Positions 17,195-26,321 of a DNA stretch of 64,000 bases are shown here, piece by piece. Source of the DNA: Pelomonas sp041914785 (GTDB lineage: Bacteria > Pseudomonadota > Gammaproteobacteria > Burkholderiales > Burkholderiaceae_C); NCBI GenBank assembly GCA_041914785.1, contig JAYSCT010000002.1:1-64000 (forward strand), in the 5' to 3' direction. Numbering within the stretch: the first letter of the stretch is position 1; each line of letters starts with the position of its first letter. The notes under the pieces were generated by a model that did no database searches, had not been told where the DNA came from, and saw only the letters and a list, made by a program, of their open reading frames with translations. The position numbers were made by a program, and so were the translations under genes.

Positions 17195-17232
17195 GGGACA
17201 GACCGATCGAGCGAAGCGAGTAGCTCTGTCCC
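17195..17232. repeat. Inverted repeat / hairpin after the YegD-like gene
   Basis: Perfect 8-bp arms GGGACAGA (17195-17202) and TCTGTCCC (17225-17232) separated by 22 bases, nine bases after the stop. There is no T tract, so it may act as a weak terminator, an mRNA-stabilising hairpin or a REP-like repeat. No second copy was noticed here. Confidence 0.5.
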
Positions 17233-17290
17233 CAACTGATCAGAGCCGCTGGTAGGCTGCGCGGCTTCGCTTCACCCGAACGCGCACCTC

Positions 17291-19693
17291 ATGTTGAAAG
17301 CCCTCACCTGGGCCGCCGCCGCCCTGGCCGCCACCACGGCCCACGCGGCCGAACCCGCCACCTACCAGCAGCCTTCGGCCGAGATCCGCGCCGTGCTGGA
17401 CGCCCCGCCGCTGCCCGGCCACGCGCTGTCGCCCGACCAGCGCACCCTCGCCAGCATCGGCGTGCGGCGCTACCGCGGCGTGGCCGAGCTGGCGCGGCCC
17501 GTGTTGCGCCTGGCCGGCCTGCGCATCGACGCGGCCGCCAGCAGCCCGCAGCTGACCGGTCACATCGAGTCCCTCACGCTGCGCGAGCTGGCCAACCCCG
17601 GCGCGCCGGAGCGCGTCGTCAAGCTGCCGGCCGGCGGCAGCTTCTCGGCGCTGCGCTGGTCACCCGACAGCCGGCGCTTCCTGCTGAACCGCCGCACCGC
17701 CAGCGCCACCGAGCTGTGGGTGGGGGACGCCGCCACCGGCCAGGTGCGCCCCGTCAAGGGCGTGAAGCTCAACACCGTCCTGAGCACGTCGGTCGCGTGG
17801 ATCGGCGCTGACGAAATCGTCGCGCTGACCGTGCCCGAACGCCGCGGCCCCGCCCCGGTGTTCGACGCGCCCAGCGGCCCCGCCATCCAGGAGTCCATGG
17901 GCCGCACGTCGCCCGAGCGCACGCTGCAGGACCTGCTGAAGAACCCCCAGGACGAGGCGCTGTTCGTGCACCACGCCACGTCCGCGCTGCGCCGCATCCA
18001 GCTGGCCACCGGCGCATCGCGCGAGATCGGCACGCCGGGGCTGTACGCCGACCTGGAGGTCGTCGGCCAGCACGGCACGCTGCTGACCGAGCGCCTGGTG
18101 CCGCCGTTCAGCTACCAGGTCACCTGGCAGGACTTCGCCCGCCAGGTCGAGCTGCGTGATGCCAAGGGCCAGCTGCTGCGCGACCTGGGCACCGTCAAGC
18201 TCAAGGAAGGCGTGCCGGTGGAAGGCGTCATCACCGGCCCGCGCAACTTCAGCAGCTCGCCGCTGGCCGATGGCGCGGTCTACTGGGTGGAAGCACTGGA
18301 CGGCGGCGACCAGCGCAACAAGGTGCCCCAGCGCGACCGGCTCATGCGCCTGGACCCGCCCTACCAGGGCGAGGCCCGCGAGGTGCACCGCACGGCCGGC
18401 CGCCTGAGCAGCCTGCTGTTCGTCGAAGGCAGCGCGCGCGCGCTGGTGACCGACTTCGACCGCGACCGCCTGTGGGTGACGACCGACCTGCTCGCGCTGG
18501 ACGGCGCCGCCGCCCCGCAGCGGCTGCAGGACCGCTCCTGGCGCGACCGCTACAACGACCCCGGCCAGCCGCTGCTGCGCCTGCTGCCCAACGGCCGCAA
18601 CGTCGCCCGCGTCGACGGCGGCGACCGCCTGCTGTTCGCCGGCGCCGGCGCCAGCAAGGACGGCGACCTGCCGTTCATCGACAGCGTCAGCCTCAAGGAG
18701 GGCAAGCCCACGCGGCTGTTCCGCTCGGGCACCACGCACTACGAGCGCCCGATCACGCTGCTCGCCGACGGCCGGCTGCTGACCAGCCGCGAGAGCGCCA
18801 CCGAGCCGCCCAACCTCGTGCTGCGCAGCGGCGACGGCTTCGCGCAGATGCAGCCCGTCACGCGCAACACCGACCCCACGCCGCAGCTGCGCACCCTCAA
18901 GCGCGAGCTGGTGAAGTTCAAGCGCGCGGACGGCGTGGAGCTGTCGTTCTGGATGTACCTGCCGCCGGACCACCAGCCCGGCCAGCGCCGCCCAACGCTG
19001 GTGTGGGCCTACCCGCTGGAATTCACCGACGCGTCCACGGCCGGCCAGGTCAGCGGCTCCGGCAGCCGCTTCGTGCAGCTGGCCGGCACCAGCCCGGTCA
19101 TGATGGCGCTGGACGGCTACGTGGTGCTGATGGACGCGACCATGCCCGTCGTCGGCGACCCCAAGACCGTCAACGACAGCTTCGTCGAGCAGATCACCGC
19201 CAACGCCAAGGCCATCATCGACAAGGCCGCCGAACTGGGCGTCAGCGACCCGCAGCAGATGGTCGTGGGCGGCCACAGCTACGGCGCCTTCATGACGGCC
19301 AACCTGCTGGCCCACACCGACCTGTTCAAGGCCGGCATCGCCCGCAGCGGCGCCTACAACCGCACGCTGACGCCGTTCGGCTTCCAGAGCGAGCGCCGCA
19401 CCTACTGGGAGGCGCAGGACGTCTACCTGAAGCTGTCGCCGTTCAACTACGCCGACAAGCTCAAGGAGCCGCTGCTGCTGATCCACGGCGAGAGCGACGA
19501 CAACCCGGGCACCTTCCCCATCCAGTCGGCGCGCTTCTACCAGGCACTGGCCGGCACCGGCGGCCAGGTGCGCTACGTCGTGCTGCCGCACGAGTCGCAC
19601 GGCTACTCGGCGCGCGAGTCCATCGGCCACACGCTGTGGGAGATGAGCACATGGCTCAAGCGCCAGACGCGGGACCCCAGGGCCCCGCAGTGA
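17291..19693 (+). CDS. Secreted S9 family (prolyl oligopeptidase fold) serine peptidase
   Basis: 800 residues with signal peptide (MLKALTWAAAALAATTAHAA), a beta-propeller-like N-terminal domain and a C-terminal alpha/beta-hydrolase domain. Catalytic residues are S663 in GGHSYGAFMT, D736/D737 in GESDDNPGT and H770 in HESHGY. The segments GGHSYGAFMTANLLAHT and LKEPLLLIHG resemble the S9D glutamyl-endopeptidase-like group. It likely degrades peptides in the periplasm. Its stop abuts the convergent stop of the YecA-like gene with no gap. Confidence 0.87.
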   Translation: MLKALTWAAAALAATTAHAAEPATYQQPSAEIRAVLDAPPLPGHALSPDQRTLASIGVRRYRGVAELARPVLRLAGLRIDAAASSPQLTGHIESLTLRELANPGAPERVVKLPAGGSFSALRWSPDSRRFLLNRRTASATELWVGDAATGQVRPVKGVKLNTVLSTSVAWIGADEIVALTVPERRGPAPVFDAPSGPAIQESMGRTSPERTLQDLLKNPQDEALFVHHATSALRRIQLATGASREIGTPGLYADLEVVGQHGTLLTERLVPPFSYQVTWQDFARQVELRDAKGQLLRDLGTVKLKEGVPVEGVITGPRNFSSSPLADGAVYWVEALDGGDQRNKVPQRDRLMRLDPPYQGEAREVHRTAGRLSSLLFVEGSARALVTDFDRDRLWVTTDLLALDGAAAPQRLQDRSWRDRYNDPGQPLLRLLPNGRNVARVDGGDRLLFAGAGASKDGDLPFIDSVSLKEGKPTRLFRSGTTHYERPITLLADGRLLTSRESATEPPNLVLRSGDGFAQMQPVTRNTDPTPQLRTLKRELVKFKRADGVELSFWMYLPPDHQPGQRRPTLVWAYPLEFTDASTAGQVSGSGSRFVQLAGTSPVMMALDGYVVLMDATMPVVGDPKTVNDSFVEQITANAKAIIDKAAELGVSDPQQMVVGGHSYGAFMTANLLAHTDLFKAGIARSGAYNRTLTPFGFQSERRTYWEAQDVYLKLSPFNYADKLKEPLLLIHGESDDNPGTFPIQSARFYQALAGTGGQVRYVVLPHESHGYSARESIGHTLWEMSTWLKRQTRDPRAPQ

Positions 19694-20329
19694 TCAGCGC
19701 CGCCGCGGCGGCGGGCCGCGGCGCTGCGGCGCCCGCGCCGGCGGAGCCTTCACCGGCCGCGACACATCGGCCAGCATCAGCACCGCGCTGACAAGGCCTT
19801 CCACGGCCTCTTCCAGATCCGCCGGCGGCTCCAGCGACTCGATCTCCTCCAGCAACGCGTCGGCGTCCTCGAGGTCGTCCGGGTCCAGGTGCAGGTAGAT
19901 GGCCGCCAGCGGCTCCAGCAGCGGCTCCTCGGGCAGGCGCATCAGCGCCGGGTGCGCGTCCAGCGCATGCGCGAAGCCGGCCACCCACGGCAGCACGGTC
20001 TCGCTGGGGTCGTCGGTCTCGTCCAGCTCGAAGATCCACGGGTCGAACCACTGCCGGCCGGCAATCGCGACGTTCAGCTCCTTGTGGCGGCGGCGCAGCA
20101 GCGCCAGCAGGTCGTCGTCGACACGCCCGGGCGTGGGCCGGCCCTCGGTGTCCAGCAGCGGCGGCAGCCAGGCCGACAGCGGCACCGCCTCGGGCTGCAG
20201 CAGCACGCCGCACAGATAGCCGTCGACCATGCTGACGTCCAGCGGGTCCAGCGGTGCGGGCAGCGCGTCCAGCAGGGCCTGCAGGCGCTCCAGGTCGGCT
20301 TCGGAGAGGGAGTCGGCGGCGGGTTTCAT
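19694..20329 (-). CDS. UPF0149 (YecA/YgfB) family protein
   Basis: 211 residues. Family features: LQALLDALPAPLDPLDVSMVDGYLCGV near the start, WFDPWIFELD and VLPWVAGFAHALD in the middle. Function is not established; some members carry a C-terminal SEC-C zinc motif, which is absent here and replaced by a basic tail (RAPQRRGPPPRRR). Convergent with the S9 peptidase gene, stop codons touching. Confidence 0.85.
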   Translation of the reverse strand: MKPAADSLSEADLERLQALLDALPAPLDPLDVSMVDGYLCGVLLQPEAVPLSAWLPPLLDTEGRPTPGRVDDDLLALLRRRHKELNVAIAGRQWFDPWIFELDETDDPSETVLPWVAGFAHALDAHPALMRLPEEPLLEPLAAIYLHLDPDDLEDADALLEEIESLEPPADLEEAVEGLVSAVLMLADVSRPVKAPPARAPQRRGPPPRRR

Positions 20330-20379
20330 CGTCGGATTATCGACAGGTCGCCGTGAATAGTGCCCGCCCGCGCGGCGGG

Positions 20380-20464
20380 GCGGCGCCTACAGTGGACCTT
20401 CCCAACGACGCCCTCCCCTCGAGGGCTTGCAGACCCGGCAGCACGGCTGACCGGGTCTTTTTTT
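20380..20464 (+). ncRNA. Candidate small RNA or leader ending in an intrinsic terminator
   Basis: The plus strand contains hairpin GCCCTC-CCCTC-GAGGGC (20410-20426) and then a strong terminator at 20432-20464. No plus-strand gene ends nearby (upstream is a minus-strand gene), so the terminated transcript must start within this gap or be antisense. It is either a short trans-acting RNA or a leader with attenuation before the MHYT-GGDEF-EAL gene. The 5' end is a guess and no known RNA family was recognised. Confidence 0.35.
20432..20464 (+). terminator. Strong intrinsic terminator upstream of the MHYT-GGDEF-EAL gene
   Basis: Stem GACCCGG-CAGC pairs with GCTG-A-CCGGGTC (one bulged A, loop ACG), followed by seven T residues. 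It has the classical form of a rho-independent terminator on the plus strand and lies 20-90 bases before the possible starts of the downstream gene. Confidence 0.75.
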
Positions 20465-20552
20465 CGCCGGAACCGGCCGGGCCGTGAAGGCTGCCGCACC
20501 CCCGCCGCGGTGCCGGCGCGCCAGGCTTGCGCTTCGCTTGCATACTGGTTCG

Positions 20553-22724
20553 ATGCCCGTCGCCGACCTCGCGCTGCGCTTCGACCCCGGCGTCGTCGTG
20601 CTGTCCTACCTGACCGCCGCCTTCGCCTCCTACGTGGCGCTGGACCTGGCGCAGCGGGTGCGCACGCCGGACGCGCAGACCGCCAAGGTCTGGTGGTTTG
20701 CCGGCTCGCTGTCCATGGGCAGCGGCATCTGGGCCATGCACTTCATCGGCATGCTGGCGCTGAAGCTGCCGTTCGCGACCGGCTACGACAAGGCCGTCAC
20801 GGCGCTGAGCTGGCTGGCGGCCGTGGCCGTGTCGGCCATCGCGCTGCGCGTGGCGGCGCTGGACCGGCTGACGGTGAAGCGGCTCACGCTGGGCGCCGTC
20901 AGCATGGGCGCCGGCATCTGCGGCATGCATTACACCGGCATGGCCGCGCTGGTGCTGGCGCCGGGCATCCGCTGGCACTGGGGCCTGGTGGCCGCGTCCG
21001 CCGGCGTGGCCACGGGCGCGGCGGCGGCGGCGCTGGTGATCTTCTTCTGGCTGCGCCTGCTGTCGGCCGCGCAGGCCCGCTGGGGCCAGCTGGCCGCGGC
21101 GCTGGTCATGGGCGCGGCCGTGGCCGGCATGCACTACACCGGCATGGCCGCCGCCGGCATCGCCGAGGGCAGCGTGTGCCTCAGCGCCGACGGGCTGCGT
21201 GGCGACAACCTGGCCGCACTGGTGGCCGGCGCGACGTTGGCGCTGCTGCTGCTGACGCTGTTCACGTCGGTGCTGGATGCAGGGCTGCGCCGCCGCGCCG
21301 CCGGGCTGCAGCAGTCGCTGCACGAGGCCAACACCGAGCTGGCCGAGCAGGCGCTGCGCGACGCGCTGACCGGGCTGTCCAACCGCCAGCTGCTGGACGA
21401 CCGCATCCGCCACGCGATTGCGCGCGGCCGGCGCGACGGCACCGGCGTGGCGGTGCTGATGCTGAACCTGGACGGCTTCAAGCCCGTCAACGAGGCCTTC
21501 GGCCACGCCGCCGGCGACGCCGTGCTGCGCGAGGTGGCGGCGCGGCTGCAGGCGCAGTCACGCGGCCACGACACGCTGGCCCGGCTGGGCGCCGACGAGT
21601 TCGTCGTGCTGCTGGAGGGCGAGGCCGGCGAGGCGCCGCTGGCGCAGATCGCGCAGCGGCTGCTGGACGCGCTGGCCGAGCCCATGGCCATCGGCACCGG
21701 CGAGGCCAGCCAGCCGCTGCGGCTGTCGGCGTCCATCGGCATCGCGGTGCACAGCGGCAGCGACATCGCCAGCCGCATCCTCATCGGCCAGGCCGACTCG
21801 GCCGCGCAGTCGGTCAAGCGCAGCGGCGGCAACGGCTTCGCGTTCTTCGAGGCGCACATGCAGGACGGCGTGCGCGACCAGCTGGAGCTGGCCCGCGACC
21901 TGCGCGCGGCGCTGGAGGCCGGCGGCGCGGGCCTGGCGCTGCACTACCAGCCCAAGGTGGCCGGCGACACCGCCCGCGTGCTGGGCGTGGAGGCGCTGCT
22001 GCGCTGGCAGCACCCGCGGCGCGGGCCGGTCAGCCCCGGCACCTTCATCCCGGTGGCGGAGCGCTTCGGGCTCATCATCCCGTTGGGCGACTGGGTCATC
22101 GACGAGGCCTGCCGGCAGATCGCCGAGTGGCGCGACCAGGGCCTCAGGCTGCGCGTCGCCATCAACCTGTCGGTGCAGCAGCTGCGCCAGCCCGAGGCGC
22201 TGCTGCAGCGGCTGCAGCAGGCGCTGGCCCACCACCACCTGGACGCGGCGCAGCTGAGCTGCGAGATCACCGAGTCCGTCGCGATGGAGGACGCCGCCGC
22301 CACCGAGCGCGTGCTGCAGCGACTGGGCGCGCTGGGCGTCAGCCTGTCCATCGACGACTTCGGCACCGGCTACTCCAGCCTGGCCTACCTGCGCCGGCTG
22401 CCGGTGTCGCAGCTGAAGATCGACCGCAGCTTCATCCAGGACCTGGAGACCAGCGCCGACGCACGCGCCATCGTCAACGCCGTCATCGAGCTGGCCCATG
22501 CGTTGAGCCTGGAGGTGGTGGCCGAGGGCGTGGAGACCGAGGGCCAGGCCGCCGTGCTGCGCGCCAAGCACTGCGACAAGCTGCAGGGCTTCCTGTTCGC
22601 GCGGCCCATGCCGGCGCGGGACCTGGCGCAGTGGGCGCTGCGGTCGCAGGCGCCCGACGCGCGGCAGGACTTCAGCGACTCGGTGTTCGCCGACGGCGAG
22701 AACCTGTTCAAGGCGTCCCCATAG
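20553..22724 (+). CDS. MHYT-GGDEF-EAL membrane c-di-GMP protein
   Basis: 723 residues from the ATG at 20553 (a GTG at 20484 would add 23). Residues 1-240 form a seven-helix MHYT sensor with motifs MHFIGM (62-67), MHYTGM (125-130) and MHYTGM (193-198), thought to bind a metal and sense gas or redox. The GGDEF signature is degenerate (GADEF, 346-350), so cyclase activity is doubtful. The EAL domain keeps EALLRW (480-485), DDFGTGYSSL and VVAEGVETE, so a phosphodiesterase is likely. The last eight codons and the stop lie in the left arm of the inverted-repeat element at 22699. Confidence 0.88.
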   Translation: MPVADLALRFDPGVVVLSYLTAAFASYVALDLAQRVRTPDAQTAKVWWFAGSLSMGSGIWAMHFIGMLALKLPFATGYDKAVTALSWLAAVAVSAIALRVAALDRLTVKRLTLGAVSMGAGICGMHYTGMAALVLAPGIRWHWGLVAASAGVATGAAAAALVIFFWLRLLSAAQARWGQLAAALVMGAAVAGMHYTGMAAAGIAEGSVCLSADGLRGDNLAALVAGATLALLLLTLFTSVLDAGLRRRAAGLQQSLHEANTELAEQALRDALTGLSNRQLLDDRIRHAIARGRRDGTGVAVLMLNLDGFKPVNEAFGHAAGDAVLREVAARLQAQSRGHDTLARLGADEFVVLLEGEAGEAPLAQIAQRLLDALAEPMAIGTGEASQPLRLSASIGIAVHSGSDIASRILIGQADSAAQSVKRSGGNGFAFFEAHMQDGVRDQLELARDLRAALEAGGAGLALHYQPKVAGDTARVLGVEALLRWQHPRRGPVSPGTFIPVAERFGLIIPLGDWVIDEACRQIAEWRDQGLRLRVAINLSVQQLRQPEALLQRLQQALAHHHLDAAQLSCEITESVAMEDAAATERVLQRLGALGVSLSIDDFGTGYSSLAYLRRLPVSQLKIDRSFIQDLETSADARAIVNAVIELAHALSLEVVAEGVETEGQAAVLRAKHCDKLQGFLFARPMPARDLAQWALRSQAPDARQDFSDSVFADGENLFKASP

Positions 22725-22966
22725 CGCCCGTTGCCCCGCATAAACAGTGGGTGCAAGGCGCACACCGCTGCCGGGCTGGGTGCCCGGCGAGGATTTGCAA
22801 CGCCGCAAACGCTGTTTATGCGGGGCAACCCGAAGGGCAAGGCATCCCGGGGCCGCACTCGTCGTTGCCCACCTGGGCCAGGCAACCAGCCTGGCCGGCG
22901 GCGGGCGCCTAGATTGCGGCCCCGGGATGCCTTGCGGGCACTATGGGGACGCCTTGAACAGGTTCT
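22699..22966. mobile_element. MITE-like element with 32-bp terminal inverted repeats
   Basis: Terminal arms 22699-22730 and 22935-22966 are inverted repeats matching at 31 of 32 bases. Inside are two further perfect inverted repeats: 18-bp arms at 22730-22747/22812-22829 and 21-bp arms at 22837-22857/22915-22935, each holding smaller hairpins (GCCGGGC/GCCCGGC; GGCCAGG/CCTGGCC). The left arm contains the end and TAG stop of the MHYT-EAL gene; the right arm ends on the first base of the gshA stop codon on its complement. There is no coding capacity. It could be a nonautonomous element or a structured bidirectional terminator. Confidence 0.7.
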
Positions 22967-24459
22967 TAGACCGCCATGCGCTCCGGCGCCACGTAGAAGC
23001 GCCGGAAGGTCTCGAAGTCCAGCGTGTCGGCCCGCTCGATGCGCGCCTGCTCGGCCAGCGACTCGGCCGCGAGCTTCTCGAAGCGCTGCTGCAGCGCCTC
23101 CGGGAACGGCAGTGCCAGCAGCGCGGCACGCGTGGCGTCGCTCTGGCGGCGGATGAAGCTCACATGGCTGTCGCCGAAGTCCTGCGCCATGACGGCCAGC
23201 ACGCGCGCCGACGGGCACAGCTCGGGCCGCTGCAGCCGCTGGCCCACACGGGCCAGCGCGTCGCGGTAGGCGCTGCCGCCGTGCGCCGCGTCCAGCGCCT
23301 CGGCCTGCACCGCGCAGCCGGCCAGGATCTGCGCCGCCCAGTCGGCCAGCGAGCGCTCGCCGCCCTGCCAGTGCTCCAACACCAGGCCCGGCTCGCGGCC
23401 GCGCGCGGCCACCGCATGCTGGTTGCGCGCGTTGGCGGCGATCTCGTCCGGCGTGTCGTCGGGGCTGTCGCTGTGCAGGCAGTGCAGCAGGAAGGTGTCC
23501 AGCACGCGGATCGCATCGGCGCCGATGCCCACGGGCTCGAACGGGTCCAGGTCCATCAGCCGCACCTCGATGTACTCGACGCCGCGCTCGCGCAGCGCAT
23601 GCAGCGGCCGCTCGCCGGAGCGGATCACGCGCTTGGCGCGGATGGTGCTGTAGAACTCGTTCTCGATCTGCAGCAGGCTGGTGGAGAGCTGGTTGTAGTC
23701 GCCGCCCGGCGTCTGCACGCCGATGGCCTCGTAGGCCGGGTAGGGGCGCGACAGCGCGTCCTGCAGCGAGGCGGCATAGCTCTCCAGGCAGTTGTAGCTG
23801 ACCGAGATGCTGGCCTGCGCATCGCTCTGGTAGCCCAGCCGCCCCATGCGCAGCGACGTGGCGTGCGGCAGGTACAGCGTGTGCTCGGCCAGGCGCTGCA
23901 GGCCGTGATCGCGGCCGTGCACGAAGCTGTCGCACAGCGCCGGGCTGGCGCCGAACAGGTACAGCAGCAGCCAGCCTTCACGGCGGAAATTGCGGATGGC
24001 GGCGAAGTAGCCCTCGGTGGACACGCCCGGCAGCGACCAGTTGTAGTGGATGCCCGAGATGGTCTGCATGCGCCGGCCGTAGCGCTGGCCCAGGCCCATG
24101 CGGTAGACGCTCTTGGCGCGCCCGACGTTGCTGCTGCCGTAGCGGCCGATGGGGATGGTCTCGTCGGCCGGCAGGCCGCAGGGCATGGAGCTGACCCACA
24201 GCCGCTCGTCGGCGAGGGCCCGGTAGACGGCCTGGTGGATCTCGGTGAGCTCGCGCAAGGCATCGTCCACGCCAGCGTGCACGCCGGTGATGAGCTCCAG
24301 CTGCGACTCGCTGTAGTCCGTCGTGATGTGCGGGTGCGTGAGCGCCGAGCCCAGTGCGATGGGATGCGGCGTCAGGGCCAGGCCGCCCGCAGGCAGCGCG
24401 CGCAGGCTTTCCTTCTCGATGCCACGGCGGATGCCGAGCAGGGTCTCTCTGTTGTTCAT
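22966..24459 (-). CDS. gshA: Glutamate-cysteine ligase (gamma-glutamylcysteine synthetase)
   Basis: 497 residues, close to the E. coli-type enzyme. Recognisable segments: GIEKESLR near residue 13, TDYSESQLELITG, SSMPCGLP, IPIGRYGSSNVGRAKSVYR, ISGIHYNWSLP and YIEVRLMDLDPF. It joins glutamate and cysteine with ATP, the first step of glutathione synthesis in the cytosol. Convergent with the MHYT-EAL gene, the inverted-repeat element lying between them. Confidence 0.93.
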   Translation of the reverse strand: MNNRETLLGIRRGIEKESLRALPAGGLALTPHPIALGSALTHPHITTDYSESQLELITGVHAGVDDALRELTEIHQAVYRALADERLWVSSMPCGLPADETIPIGRYGSSNVGRAKSVYRMGLGQRYGRRMQTISGIHYNWSLPGVSTEGYFAAIRNFRREGWLLLYLFGASPALCDSFVHGRDHGLQRLAEHTLYLPHATSLRMGRLGYQSDAQASISVSYNCLESYAASLQDALSRPYPAYEAIGVQTPGGDYNQLSTSLLQIENEFYSTIRAKRVIRSGERPLHALRERGVEYIEVRLMDLDPFEPVGIGADAIRVLDTFLLHCLHSDSPDDTPDEIAANARNQHAVAARGREPGLVLEHWQGGERSLADWAAQILAGCAVQAEALDAAHGGSAYRDALARVGQRLQRPELCPSARVLAVMAQDFGDSHVSFIRRQSDATRAALLALPFPEALQQRFEKLAAESLAEQARIERADTLDFETFRRFYVAPERMAV

Positions 24460-24503
24460 GGCGTCTCACGCGCGAATTGGCCCGAGACGGTAGCAGAACG
24501 GCG

Positions 24504-26165
24504 CTACAGCTGCCCCGGGGCGTCGTGGTCGGCCAGACTGGGCCTCAGGTCATGTTGGCCGGCCTGGATGCCCTCATGGTGGCTGAGGTAGAGCGACACG
24601 TCGTGCCGCTCCAGCCATCCGATCGCCTTCAGCCGGTCGAGCACGGGGCCCTTGACCTCCGACAGCTCCAGCCGCATGCCCTCGCCCGCGAGCGCCGCGC
24701 GCAGCTCCTGCAGCGCCACCAGGCCCGACACGTCGATGTGGTTGACCGGCCCCATCAGCAGCAGCACGCGCGTCGGCGCGCCGACGCGCTCGCGGTGCTC
24801 GCGCACGCGCGCCAGCACGGCGTCCACCAGGCCCCGGGCGTTGGTGAACACCAGGCTCTCGTCGATGCGCAGCCCCACCACCTCGGGCTGGCACTCGACG
24901 GCGTAGCGCTCCACGTTGCGGTAGTGCTGCGTGCCCGGCACGCGGCCGATGCGCGCCACGTGCGGCTGCGCGGTGCGCTGGATCAGCAGCGCGATGGAGC
25001 CCACCACGCCGATGGCCAACGCCGCGCCCACGCTCCACAGCAGCACGGCCGCCGTGACGGCCGCCATCAGCAGCCCCTCGGCGCGCGCATAGCGCCAGGC
25101 CTCGCGGTAGTGGCGCGCCGTGAAGCCGCCCAGCACGGCGACGACGATGGTGGCTGCCAGCACCGGCTTGGGCAGGTGCGCCAGCGGCCCGGCCAGCAGC
25201 AGCATGGCCAGGCCCATGAAGCCGGCGACGAACACCAGCGTCCAGCGGCTCTGCGAGCCGGCCTCGTGCAGCAGGATGCTGCGCGAGAAGCTGCCCGCCA
25301 CCGGCATGCCGCCGGTCAGCGACGCGACGACGTTGGCCGCCGCCAGCCCGCGCAGCTCCGCGGCCGGCAGCACCTTCTCGCCGCGCCGCTGCGCCAGCGA
25401 CTCGGACACCGCCAGGCTGGACACGAACGCCATCAGCGCGATCAGCGCGGCCGACGGCAGCAGCTGCAGCCAGAGCGCCGCATCCAGCGACGGCAGCGCC
25501 AGCGGCAGCGCCAGCTGCGGCAGCGCGCCCACCTGGGCCACGCCGTCGGCCGCCGGCGTCAGCGCCGACAGCCCCATCGCCGCCACCAGCAGCAGCAGCG
25601 GCGCCAGGCGCGCCAGCGTGCGCGAGCCGGCGCGGCGCGACAGCAGCAGCAGGCCGATGGCGGCAACGCCCCAGGCCAGGCTCAGCGGCTTCACGCCCGC
25701 CTGCGCGGTGGCCAGCGCCAGGCCCGGCAGCGTGGCGCCGGTGGCCGCGCTGCCCAGCAGCACCGGCACCTGGCTGGCCGCGATCATCAGCGTGGCACCG
25801 TTCTCGAAGCCGCGCAGCGCCGGCACCGACAGCAGGCTGGACAGCGCGTCCAGCCGCAGCAGCGCCGCCAGCGCGAGCAAGCCGCCCACCTCGGCCGCCA
25901 GCACCAGCGCGCCGGCTTCGGCGCTGACGCCGGCCGGCAGCCCGGCCAGCGCCTGGGCGATCATCAGCGCCAGCACCGCCACCGGCCCCAGGCCCAGCAC
26001 GGGGCTGGAGCCTAAAGCGGCGTAGGCCAGCAGCGGCAGCAGGCTGGCGTACAGCCCGGTCTGCGGCGGCAGGCCGGCCAGCATCGCGTAGGCCAGGCTC
26101 TGCGGGATCAGCAGCACGGCGACAACGGCGCCGGCGATCAGGTCCGCGCGCCAGGTCGCTCTCAT
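24504..26165 (-). CDS. SulP-family anion transporter with STAS domain
   Basis: 553 residues from MRATWRADLIAG. The N-terminal ~400 residues are 10-14 hydrophobic helices with SulP motifs (LIPQSLAYAMLAGLPPQTGL; GGMPVAGSFSRS). The last ~120 are a STAS domain (RVLLLMGPVNHIDVSGLVAL). It probably moves sulfate, bicarbonate or a dicarboxylate across the inner membrane. AGGAA about ten bases upstream supports this ATG; the frame is open to 26252 through repeat copy B, but that extension is repeat sequence. Confidence 0.88.
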   Translation of the reverse strand: MRATWRADLIAGAVVAVLLIPQSLAYAMLAGLPPQTGLYASLLPLLAYAALGSSPVLGLGPVAVLALMIAQALAGLPAGVSAEAGALVLAAEVGGLLALAALLRLDALSSLLSVPALRGFENGATLMIAASQVPVLLGSAATGATLPGLALATAQAGVKPLSLAWGVAAIGLLLLSRRAGSRTLARLAPLLLLVAAMGLSALTPAADGVAQVGALPQLALPLALPSLDAALWLQLLPSAALIALMAFVSSLAVSESLAQRRGEKVLPAAELRGLAAANVVASLTGGMPVAGSFSRSILLHEAGSQSRWTLVFVAGFMGLAMLLLAGPLAHLPKPVLAATIVVAVLGGFTARHYREAWRYARAEGLLMAAVTAAVLLWSVGAALAIGVVGSIALLIQRTAQPHVARIGRVPGTQHYRNVERYAVECQPEVVGLRIDESLVFTNARGLVDAVLARVREHRERVGAPTRVLLLMGPVNHIDVSGLVALQELRAALAGEGMRLELSEVKGPVLDRLKAIGWLERHDVSLYLSHHEGIQAGQHDLRPSLADHDAPGQL

Positions 26166-26180
26166 GTCAAGCATTTCCTG

Positions 26181-26321
26181 CAGGCCGAGCGCCGGGCCGC
26201 TCCCAAGCCGGCCCGCGCCGGCGATGTGCTCGCGGCTCGATGCCGCGGGCATCGCCGCCCCCTCGGGGGGCCGACCAGACTCGCTCGCGTTCAGCGACGC
26301 GAGGTTGGGCGAGGGGCATCT
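26181..26321 (-). repeat. Stop-anchored hairpin repeat, copy B
   Basis: Starts on the minus strand right after the tctC-like gene's TGA with AGATGCCCCTCGCC and fills the gap to the SulP gene. Modules: hairpin CTCGCGT/ACGCGAG, core GCCCCC-CGA-GGGGGC (26257-26271), hairpin with outer arms GGCGATG/CATCGCC and inner arms CCCGCGGC/GCCGCGAG (one mismatch), then GGGCCGGCTTGGGAGCGGCCC and GCGCTCGGCC. Relative to copies A and D, the core stem has a paired change (T to C with A to G) that keeps pairing. Confidence 0.8.

Noticed and set aside
26166..26252. Upstream extension of the SulP transporter to 26252
   Set aside because: The added residues are repeat copy B sequence; a proper ribosome site precedes the ATG at 26165.
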